Shown piece by piece: positions 1-6,165 of a stretch of 19,540 nucleotides of DNA. The DNA is from VRUE01 sp035260485 (GTDB taxonomy: Bacteria > Actinomycetota > Thermoleophilia > Solirubrobacterales > 70-9): positions 1-19,540 of the forward strand of contig DATFVC010000075.1 of the NCBI GenBank assembly GCA_035260485.1, in the 5' to 3' direction. Every line of letters starts with the position of its first letter. The stretch's first letter is position 1. The translations under genes and the position numbers were made by a program. The notes beneath the pieces are model-generated. The model did not search any database and was not told the DNA's origin. It saw only the letters and a list, made by a program, of their open reading frames with translations.

Positions 1-1803
1 TGAGTCCCGTTCGAGTCCCGCCGACGGGTTGTTGAGGTACACCCGCCCCGACTCGAACAGGACGATTCGCTCGCCGCCGCGGGAGAGGTTGCGTTGGGCG
101 ACGTCCAGCAGCGAGCCGAGCAGAGTCGTCCGCATCACGGACTGATCCTCGGAGAGCGGATTGGAGATCGTCACTCCCTCCGCCCGCGGATCCTCAGCGG
201 GGATCCGCAACCGCTTCGTCTCGCCGGGATCGGTGAAGCTCCAGCCGACGATCTCGTCGAAGCCGAGATCGCGCAGGGCATCCTCGGCGCGGCGGCGCAA
301 GCGCTGATCGCGGCGAAGTCCGCCGGCTTGCCCAGCCAAGCCAGGCAGGGTCGAGGGCAGGTGCTCGTCGAGACCATGGACGCGGGCCACCTCCTCGACC
401 AGGTCGACCTCGCGGGTGACGTCGTAGTGCCGGTCGGGCGGCACTACGACGGCGATGTCGTCGCCGTCGGCCTCGACATCGAAGCCGAGCCGCTCCAGGT
501 AGGCGATCTGGTCGGCCTGATCGATCCTCATGCCAAGCAGCCCCTCGACCCGCTCGCCGCGCAGGCGAATCTGCTGCACAGCCGGAATCTCTGCGGCCAC
601 GTCGATCGTGCCAGGCACCAGCTTCGCTCCGCAGAGCTCGACCATCAGCTGCGAGGCGATCCGCTGCGCCCGCATGCACAGTTCCGGGTGGAGCTGCTTC
701 TCGAAGCGCGAGGAGGCCTCCGAGCGCAGGCCGAGCAGGCGCGAGGTGCGCAGGATGTTGGTCCCATTCCAGTTGGCGACCTCGAGCAGCACGCGCTTCG
801 TCTCAGGCGAGACCTCGGAGACTTGGCCGCCCATGATCCCGGCGATGCCGGAGGGACCGCGGCTGTCGCAGACGAGGACGGTCTCGGCGTCGAAGGTCCG
901 CTCGACGCCGTCGAGCGTCTTCATCTTCTCTCCCTCGGCCGCGGCGCGAACGGTCAGCGCTCCGTCGGGGACCTTGTCGAGATCGAAGGCGTGCAGCGGT
1001 TGCGAGGTGAGCAGCATCACGTAGTTGGTGATGTCGACGACGTTGTTGATCGGACGCTGCCCAGCGGCGCTCAACCGTGCCTGCAACCAGGCCGGCGAGG
1101 GACCGACCGTGACGTCGGTGAAGACGCGCGCGGTGAAGCGCGGGCAGAGCTCGGGCGCCTCGACGGTGACGGAGGCATAGTCGCTTGCCTCACCCTCCCC
1201 GTCGGCCACGGCATCCTCCGTCCAGGGCTCGGCCGCGAGGGGCGCGGCGCTGATCGCGTGCACCTCGCGGGCGACGCCGTAGACGCCGAGGCAGTCGACC
1301 CGGTTCGGCGTCACCTCGAGCTCGAGCACCGGCTCGGCCAGCGGCAGGATCTCGGCCAGCGGAGTGCCTGGGGCGACGTCGTCGTCGTCGAGCACCAGGA
1401 TCCCCTCCGACTCCTCGGCGATCTCCAGCTCGGCGGCCGAGAGGATCATCCCGTGCGACTCGACGCCGCGCAGCTTCGCCTTGCCCAGCTTCGCCCCGCC
1501 CGGCATCGTCGCCCCCGGCAAGGCCACGGGCACGGACTGGCCGGCCGCCACGTTTGGCGCGCCGCAGACGATCGTGCGCGGATCGCCATCGCCGGTGTCG
1601 ACCGTGCAGACGCTGAGCCGGTCGGCGTTGGGGTGCGCCTCGCGCTCGATCACGCGGCCGACGACGAAGCTGTCGGCGGCCGGCGGGCCGACGGCGCCGA
1701 CCCGCTCGACCTCGGTGCCGGTCATCGCCAGCCGCTCGGCCAGCTCGCGGGCATCAATCCCCGGATCGCAGTATTCGCGCAGCCACGAGTACGGGACTCT
1801 CAT
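1..1803 (-). CDS. pheT: Phenylalanine--tRNA ligase beta subunit (5' part; runs off the left edge)
   Basis: Large beta chain of the (alpha-beta)2 phenylalanyl-tRNA synthetase; it binds tRNA-Phe and edits misacylated Tyr-tRNA in the cytoplasm. The reading frame is open from the ATG at 1803 to the window edge (601 codons; the family is about 800), so the C-terminal core and anticodon-like domain lie outside. The start reads MRVPYSWLREYC, the usual PheT N-terminus. A tRNA-binding OB domain follows at about residues 40-150 (NADRLSVC, then VCGAPNV, then GVESHGMILS), then a B3/B4 editing domain (PRFTARVF ... PINNVVDITNYVM ... QPLHAFD) and a B5 region ending in the catalytic-core entry (DRHYDVTREVDLVEEVARV). 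The ATG overlaps the pheS TGA as ATGA, so the two chains are translationally coupled. It is cut only by the window, with no sign of decay. Confidence 0.97.
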   Translation of the reverse strand, partial: MRVPYSWLREYCDPGIDARELAERLAMTGTEVERVGAVGPPAADSFVVGRVIEREAHPNADRLSVCTVDTGDGDPRTIVCGAPNVAAGQSVPVALPGATMPGGAKLGKAKLRGVESHGMILSAAELEIAEESEGILVLDDDDVAPGTPLAEILPLAEPVLELEVTPNRVDCLGVYGVAREVHAISAAPLAAEPWTEDAVADGEGEASDYASVTVEAPELCPRFTARVFTDVTVGPSPAWLQARLSAAGQRPINNVVDITNYVMLLTSQPLHAFDLDKVPDGALTVRAAAEGEKMKTLDGVERTFDAETVLVCDSRGPSGIAGIMGGQVSEVSPETKRVLLEVANWNGTNILRTSRLLGLRSEASSRFEKQLHPELCMRAQRIASQLMVELCGAKLVPGTIDVAAEIPAVQQIRLRGERVEGLLGMRIDQADQIAYLERLGFDVEADGDDIAVVVPPDRHYDVTREVDLVEEVARVHGLDEHLPSTLPGLAGQAGGLRRDQRLRRRAEDALRDLGFDEIVGWSFTDPGETKRLRIPAEDPRAEGVTISNPLSEDQSVMRTTLLGSLLDVAQRNLSRGGERIVLFESGRVYLNNPSAGLERDS

Positions 1804-2858
1804 AGGAACTGCCCCAGCATCCGCACGTCGTTGTCGAAGAAGCGGCGCAGGTCGGGCACGCCGTGCCGCAGCATCGCGATCCGCTCCACGCCCATGCCGA
1901 AGGCGAAGCCCTGCATCCGCTCGGGGTCGTAGCCGTTATCGACGACAAAGCCGAGCACGCTGGGGTCGACCATGCCGGCGCCGCCGACCTCGATCCAGCC
2001 CTGCCCCTTGCAGAGGTTGCAGCGTTCGCCACCGACCAGAAGCCCGGCGCCATCGCACTGGAAGCAGGAGACGTCGAACTCGACGCTGGGCTCGGTGAAG
2101 GGGAAGAAATGCGGCCGCATCCGCGCTTCACGGCCAGAGCCGAAGATCGCCTTCAGCATTTCCTCCAGCGTGCCCTGCAGATCGGCAAGGGTGATCCCCT
2201 CGCCGATCGCCAGCCCCTCGACCTGGTGGAACATCGGGCTGTGGGTGGCGTCGGAGTCGCGCCGGTAGACCTTGCCGGGGACGATCACGAAGATCGGCGG
2301 CGGCTGCGCCTCCATCGAGCGGATCTGCACCGGCGAGGTGTGGGTGCGCAGAAGGACATCGGGGTGGGACTGGATGTAGAAGGTGTCCTGGAGCATCCGC
2401 GCCGGATGTCCCGGCGGGTGGTTGAGCGCGGTGAAGTTGTAGTAGTCGTGCTCGATCTCGGGCCCCTCGGCCACCTGGTAGCCGAGACCGATCATCACGT
2501 CCTCGATCTGCCGCGTCGTGCGGGTGATCAAGTGCAGGTGGCCGGGGGGGAGCGTCGGCGCTCCCGGCAGAGTGACGTCGATCCGGTCGCTCACCAGGCG
2601 CTCGTCGATCTCGACCGCGTCGAGTTCCCCCGCGCGCCTCTCGAGCAGCTCCTCCAAAGCCTTGCGAGTCCGGTTTGCGGCGGCTCCCACCGCGCCCCGT
2701 TCCTCCGCGGGCAGCTCGGCGATCCCGCGCAGGATCGTCGTCAGCTCCGCTTTGCGGCCCAGGTGGCGGACCCGCAGCTCCTCCAGCTCGGTGGTGCCGC
2801 CAGCAGCTGTGATCGCCGCCGTCCCCTCCGCCTCGATCTTCTCGATCTGCTCAAGCAT
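1800..2858 (-). CDS. pheS: Phenylalanine--tRNA ligase alpha subunit
   Basis: Catalytic alpha chain of phenylalanyl-tRNA synthetase, which charges tRNA-Phe with ATP. At 352 aa it is close to the usual 330-350. An N-terminal coiled-coil arm occupies about residues 1-90. The class II catalytic domain follows, with the HPARMLQDTFY stretch, motif 2 (HSPMFHQVEGL), a Cys-rich segment typical of bacterial PheS (CFQCDGAG ... CNLCKGQGW) and the C-terminal signature EVGGAGMVDPSVL plus GFAFGMGVERIAML (motif 3). The ATG lies inside the last codons of the upstream methyltransferase gene (8-bp overlap), and the stop overlaps the pheT start. Co-translation of both subunits is therefore expected. The identification is firm. 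Confidence 0.98.
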   Translation of the reverse strand: MLEQIEKIEAEGTAAITAAGGTTELEELRVRHLGRKAELTTILRGIAELPAEERGAVGAAANRTRKALEELLERRAGELDAVEIDERLVSDRIDVTLPGAPTLPPGHLHLITRTTRQIEDVMIGLGYQVAEGPEIEHDYYNFTALNHPPGHPARMLQDTFYIQSHPDVLLRTHTSPVQIRSMEAQPPPIFVIVPGKVYRRDSDATHSPMFHQVEGLAIGEGITLADLQGTLEEMLKAIFGSGREARMRPHFFPFTEPSVEFDVSCFQCDGAGLLVGGERCNLCKGQGWIEVGGAGMVDPSVLGFVVDNGYDPERMQGFAFGMGVERIAMLRHGVPDLRRFFDNDVRMLGQFL

Positions 2859-3570
2859 CCTCGGCCACCTCCTGCATGGCGGGCGACGATAACCGCTCGC
2901 ACGCTATGGCCGCCGCGGCGGCGACGTTGAGCGACTCGGCGGCGCCGGGACGCAATGGAATCGTCACCCGCAGCTCGCATTCGCCCAATACCTCGGCGGG
3001 CAGCCCCTCGCGCTCGGCGCCGAGACAGATGGTTGCGGCTTCGCCCAGAGAGCCAAGTACGGTTCCGCCGTGCGCCACCAGAGCCGCCCGGGGCTGTGGC
3101 GCCGCCTCGATCCCCGCCCGCAGCAGCGGCTGACCAAAGACCGAACCCATGCTCGCCCGCACCGCCTTCGGGCCAAAGGGATCGGCGCAGTCGGGACCGA
3201 GCACGACGGTGCCACCGACAAGGGCATGTGCGGTGCGGACGATCGTGCCGACATTGCCAGGGTCGGCAACCCCGTGCAGATAGACGCAGGGGGAGCTCGC
3301 CTCGCTCGCCCAGACCTGAGGCCAAACGGCGATCGCCCGGGTTCCCGAGCCAAGCGCCGATACCTCGCCCAGCAGCTCCGGCTCCACCTCTTCGCCGCCC
3401 AGGCCGCTGCCTGCAGCACTGAGCAGGAAGCGCGGGACGGCACCCGCGGCATGCCCCGCCTCGACCAGATCCTCGCCCTCGGTCGCGAACAGGCCCTCGC
3501 GCTCGCGGTGCTTGCGCTCGCGCAGCTTGCGGACCAGTTTCAGCTTCTCGTTTTGGGGGCTGGAAATCAT
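2851..3570 (-). CDS. TrmH/SpoU-family RNA 2'-O-methyltransferase (TsnR-like)
   Basis: A SPOUT-class knotted methyltransferase that moves a methyl group from S-adenosylmethionine to a ribose 2'-OH of rRNA or tRNA; the exact target cannot be read from the sequence. All three SpoU motifs are present: motif 1 GVADPGNVGTIVRTAHA, motif 2 LGAEREGLP, and motif 3 IPLRPGAAESLNVAAAAAIA. The N-terminus (SPQNEKLKLVRKLRERKHRE) is the usual substrate-binding lead-in. At 239 aa it is slightly short for the family (250-270). Its place between rplT and pheS matches the tsnR position in mycobacteria and ysgA in Bacillus. The ATG at 3570 has no good Shine-Dalgarno; an AGGAG sits about 24 nt upstream, too far to serve it. 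The terminator after rplT means this gene probably starts a new transcription unit with pheS-pheT. Confidence 0.92.
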   Translation of the reverse strand: MISSPQNEKLKLVRKLRERKHREREGLFATEGEDLVEAGHAAGAVPRFLLSAAGSGLGGEEVEPELLGEVSALGSGTRAIAVWPQVWASEASSPCVYLHGVADPGNVGTIVRTAHALVGGTVVLGPDCADPFGPKAVRASMGSVFGQPLLRAGIEAAPQPRAALVAHGGTVLGSLGEAATICLGAEREGLPAEVLGECELRVTIPLRPGAAESLNVAAAAAIACERLSSPAMQEVAEDA

Positions 3571-3608
3571 CTGTGTTGGTTCGGGTCGGTCGAATCTTCT
3601 CCTGGAAC

Positions 3609-3636
3609 AAAAAAGCGGGCCGTGAAGACGGCCCGC
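3609..3636 (-). terminator. Intrinsic terminator after rplT
   Basis: Read on the minus strand, this is a perfect 9-bp GC-rich stem (GCGGGCCGT / ACGGCCCGC) with a CTTC tetraloop followed directly by six T. It lies 28 bp after the rplT stop and 39 bp before the methyltransferase start. It should therefore end the rpmI-rplT transcript and separate it from the tsnR-like/pheST unit, although some read-through is possible. Confidence 0.9.
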
Positions 3637-3663
3637 CCGGGAAGTGAAGTGTGTGGGTCGCGA

Positions 3664-4023
3664 CTAGGCGGCCGCACCCTCCCGGGCTAGCTCCACGAAT
3701 CGGCGGAAGGCATCGCGGTCGGAAACCGCGATCTCGGCGAGCATCTTGCGGTTCACCTCGACCCCGGCCTTGTCGAGACCGTGGATCAGCTGCGAGTAGC
3801 TCATGCCCTCGAGGCGCGCAGCGGCGTTGATCCTGGTGATCCAGAGCCGCCGGAAATCGCGCTTGCGGTTGCGCCGGTCCCTGTACGCGTACATCCCCGA
3901 CCGCTGCACCTGCTCTTTGGCAAAGCGGTAGGAGGAATGCTTGCGGCCGAAGTAGCCCTTCGCTTCCTTCAACACCTTGCGCCGCTTCTTGCGGGCGTGC
4001 ACGGAACGCTTGACCCGGCTCAC
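3664..4023 (-). CDS. rplT: 50S ribosomal protein L20
   Basis: L20 is an early 23S rRNA-binding assembly protein of the large subunit; in enteric bacteria and Bacillus it also represses its own operon by binding the leader mRNA. The 119-aa protein is of normal length. It has the hallmark basic N-terminal extension (MSRVKRSVHARKKRRKVLK, then GYFGRKHSSYRFAKEQV) and the globular C-terminal part (RDFRRLWITRINAA, then SYSQLIHGLDKAGVEVNRKML). The start ATG overlaps the rpmI stop by four bases. A strong terminator follows. Unlike the usual layout, infC is not directly upstream of this pair. Confidence 0.98.
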   Translation of the reverse strand: MSRVKRSVHARKKRRKVLKEAKGYFGRKHSSYRFAKEQVQRSGMYAYRDRRNRKRDFRRLWITRINAAARLEGMSYSQLIHGLDKAGVEVNRKMLAEIAVSDRDAFRRFVELAREGAAA

Positions 4024-4220
4024 TTTCCACCTCCGAGCAGGGTCCTGATCCGTTTTTCATCGGCCTTGGCGATCACTACCGGCCGCCCCATCTGCCGCTT
4101 GCGCTTCGGCGACTTTTTCTCGAGGATGTGGCTCGAGTACGCGCGCCGCCCACGCAGCTTGCCCTTGGCGGTCTTGCGAAAGCGCTTCTTGGCGCCGGAA
4201 TGGGTCTTCATCTTCGGCAT
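4020..4220 (-). CDS. rpmI: 50S ribosomal protein L35
   Basis: L35 is a small basic large-subunit protein. The 66-aa sequence begins MPKMKTHSGAKKRFRKTAKG, the near-invariant L35 start, and continues with the usual SSHILEKKSPKRKR stretch. It is translationally coupled to rplT through an ATGA overlap. Only 40 bp separate its start from the divergent epimerase gene, and no clear Shine-Dalgarno precedes the ATG, so expression must come from a compact divergent promoter, possibly with a short or absent leader. In most bacteria infC lies immediately upstream on the same strand; here it is 1.1 kb away, beyond an oppositely oriented gene. Confidence 0.97.
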   Translation of the reverse strand: MPKMKTHSGAKKRFRKTAKGKLRGRRAYSSHILEKKSPKRKRQMGRPVVIAKADEKRIRTLLGGGK

Positions 4221-4260
4221 CGGGACGGGTATTGAAGCAGACGAAGTAGCCTGCCGCGCG
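4221..4260. promoter_or_regulatory. 40-bp divergent control region between rpmI and the epimerase gene
   Basis: Two ATG codons face away from each other across 40 bp, so any promoters for rpmI-rplT (minus) and the epimerase (plus) must be here or inside the neighbouring coding sequence. A TATTGA-like stretch is visible on the plus strand about 25 bp before the epimerase ATG, but no convincing -35 or ribosome-binding site is seen for either gene. There is no room for the structured L20-binding leader known from other bacteria. Confidence 0.3.
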
Positions 4261-5334
4261 ATGCGGATCGTCTACGTGATCGGAACCAGGCCGAACTTTG
4301 TCAAGACGGCGCCCGTGATCGCGGCGCTGCGCAGACGCTTGCCCGGGGGTCGTCACGCGATCGTCCACACCGGCCAGCACTACGACCGGGCGATGTCGGA
4401 GGTCTTCTTCGAGGAGCTCGGCGTGCCGGCGCCGGACCACATGCTCGAAGTGGGCTCCGGCAGTCATGCCGAGCAGACGGCGCGCACGATGGAGCGGCTG
4501 GAGCCGGTGCTGGTCGAGGAGCGGCCGGATTTGGTGATGGTCCCCGGCGACGTCAACTCGACCCTTGCCGCAGTGCTGACGGCAGCCAAGATGCAGATCC
4601 CTGTCGCCCACATCGAGTCGGGCCTGCGCAGCTTCGACCGCACCATGCCCGAGGAGATCAACCGGATCGTCGCCGACGAGTTCTCCGAGCATCTCTTCCT
4701 GCACAGCGACGAGGCGATCGAGAACCTGCGCGCCGAGGGCATCGGTGACGAGCGCATGCACTTCGTCGGCAACACGATGATCGACACCTTGGTCGCGCTC
4801 GAGGATCGTTTTCGCGCGGCGGGATCGGCGGCGAAGCTCGGCCTCGAGCCGGGCCGCTTCATGCTCGTCACCCTGCACCGCCCGGCCCTCGTCGACGGCG
4901 ACCTGCTGCCGGAGACCATGCAGCGGCTGGCCGAGCTGGCCCGCGAGATGCCGGTCGTCTTCCCGGTCCACCCACGCACGCGCAAGAAGATGGAGGCGAC
5001 CTCCGCCGCACATCCTGGGCTGCTGCTCTCCGATCCGCTCGGCTACGTCGACTTCCTCTCGCTGATCGCCGACGCGGGCGGCGTCCTCACCGACTCGGGG
5101 GGCATCCAGGAGGAGACGACCTACCTCGGCATTCCCTGCTTCACCCTGCGTGACAACACCGAGCGCCCGGTGACGATCCGCGCCGGCACCAACACCCTGC
5201 TCGGCCTCGATCCGGCGGCGATCGCCGGGATCCCCACGGCGCTCGCCGAGCGCCCAGCCGGCCACCCTGAGCCGCCGCCCCTCTGGGACGGCCACGCGGC
5301 AGAGCGCATTGCCGACGTGCTCGCGCCCGCCTAG
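4261..5334 (+). CDS. wecB: Non-hydrolysing UDP-N-acetylglucosamine 2-epimerase (WecB/MnaA family)
   Basis: It interconverts UDP-GlcNAc and UDP-ManNAc in the cytoplasm, feeding cell-wall teichoic/teichuronic acid, capsule or other ManNAc-containing glycans. The 357-aa length fits the family. Visible motifs are GTRPNFVKTAP (8-18), PGDVNST with the catalytic Asp (95-101), HIESGLRSFDRTMPEEINR with the two Glu (117-135), LHRP (205-208), HPRT (237-240), TDSGGIQEE (277-285) and ERPVTIRAGTN (301-311), all lining the UDP-sugar site between two Rossmann domains. The ATG at 4261 was chosen because MRIVYVIGTRP is the standard N-terminus. The frame is open further upstream, but only through the antisense of L20/L35. 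It lies on the strand opposite to all its neighbours, inside what is normally one ribosomal operon, and ends 9 bp from the convergent infC stop. Confidence 0.95.
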   Translation: MRIVYVIGTRPNFVKTAPVIAALRRRLPGGRHAIVHTGQHYDRAMSEVFFEELGVPAPDHMLEVGSGSHAEQTARTMERLEPVLVEERPDLVMVPGDVNSTLAAVLTAAKMQIPVAHIESGLRSFDRTMPEEINRIVADEFSEHLFLHSDEAIENLRAEGIGDERMHFVGNTMIDTLVALEDRFRAAGSAAKLGLEPGRFMLVTLHRPALVDGDLLPETMQRLAELAREMPVVFPVHPRTRKKMEATSAAHPGLLLSDPLGYVDFLSLIADAGGVLTDSGGIQEETTYLGIPCFTLRDNTERPVTIRAGTNTLLGLDPAAIAGIPTALAERPAGHPEPPPLWDGHAAERIADVLAPA

Positions 5335-5343
5335 AGACGGGAC

Positions 5344-6024
5344 CTAGGCCTCGTCCTTGGTCTCCTCGATCGTGGTGTCCTCAGCCTCGGTCTTCTCGAC
5401 CGCCGTGGTCTCGGTCTCGGTCTCCTCAGCCTCGCTGGGCGAATCACCGGTCTGCGTGGCCTGCTCCTGCGCCGCGACCTCTTTGCTCGGGGCGAGCATC
5501 ATGCTCATGTTGCGCCCTTCCTGAAGTGGCGCGGACTCGATCGTGGCGAGCCCGTCGAGATCCTCGAACAGCCGTTTCAGCAGGTTCCGGCCGCGCTCCG
5601 GGTGCGCCTGCTCGCGGCCGCGGAACATGATCGTGATCTTGACTTTGTTGCGCTGTCGCAGGAAGCGCTCGACGTGCCCCTTCTTGGTCTCGTAGTCGTG
5701 GACGGCGATCTTCGGCCGCAGCTTGATCTCGCGCACGTTGACCTGCTGTTGGTGCTTGCGGGCGGCCTTCTGCTTCTGCTCCTGCTCGTACTTGTACTTC
5801 GAGTAGTCGAGCAGGCGGGTGACCGGCGGTTTTGAGCCCGGGGCCACCTCGACCAGGTCGAGGTCGGCCTCCTGGGCGCGACGCATCGCCTCGGCGATCT
5901 CGACGATCCCGAGCTGCTCTCCCTCGGCGCCGATCAGGCGCACTTTGGGGACGCGGATCCGCTCGTTGATGCGCGTCGTATCGCGCTCCGGCGGTCGGCG
6001 ATCGAACCTGCGCGGAACAGGCAC
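5344..6024 (-). CDS. infC: Translation initiation factor IF-3, with an acidic C-terminal tail
   Basis: IF-3 binds the 30S subunit, prevents premature 50S joining and checks start-codon/initiator-tRNA pairing. The N-domain covers about residues 18-88 (RINERIRVPKVRLIG ... LDLVEVAPGSKPPVTRLLDYSKYKYE). The C-domain runs to about residue 180 (IKLRPKIAVHDYETKKGHVERFL, KVKITIMFRGREQ, EGRNMSMMLAP). The last 40-odd residues are an E/T/D-rich, probably disordered tail; related actinobacterial IF-3 also has tails, but of different make-up. The start is taken as GTG at 6024, preceded by a pyrimidine-rich stretch without a Shine-Dalgarno. Non-ATG starts are normal for infC because IF-3 discriminates against them, and an in-frame ATC lies 13 codons upstream, so the exact start is uncertain. 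thrS is upstream on the same strand, 141 bp away. Confidence 0.96.
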   Translation of the reverse strand: MPVPRRFDRRPPERDTTRINERIRVPKVRLIGAEGEQLGIVEIAEAMRRAQEADLDLVEVAPGSKPPVTRLLDYSKYKYEQEQKQKAARKHQQQVNVREIKLRPKIAVHDYETKKGHVERFLRQRNKVKITIMFRGREQAHPERGRNLLKRLFEDLDGLATIESAPLQEGRNMSMMLAPSKEVAAQEQATQTGDSPSEAEETETETTAVEKTEAEDTTIEETKDEA

Positions 6025-6128
6025 TAGTGAGAGGAGAGGTGGAGCTTCAAGAGGACGAGGGATGCGGAGGCAGCCACGGGACGCTCAGCGGCGCGGTGTG
6101 TTTGGCATGCCTGCGAACAAGTGCCCGA

Positions 6129-6134
6129 AGTATA
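6129..6134 (-). promoter_or_regulatory. Possible -10 box for infC
   Basis: The thrS-infC gap on the minus strand contains TATACT about 105 bp before the infC GTG, a one-mismatch match to the -10 consensus. No good -35 element is seen 16-18 bp upstream. It could give infC its own promoter with a leader of roughly 100 nt. The sequence CTTCGGGCACTTG directly after it resembles half of the hairpin repeat found at 15.9 and 17.9 kb. The evidence is weak. Confidence 0.25.
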
Positions 6135-6165
6135 GGGACAGAGCTGAATCACGGTCGCCGGAGGC

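Noticed and set aside
94..1932. 612-codon plus-strand frame
   Set aside because: Mirror frame of pheT/pheS caused by high-GC codon bias; the minus-strand frame has clear PheT motifs.
3781..4260. 160-codon N-terminal extension of the epimerase frame
   Set aside because: It lies opposite rplT and rpmI and is not epimerase-like; the family start MRIVYVIGTRP is at 4261.
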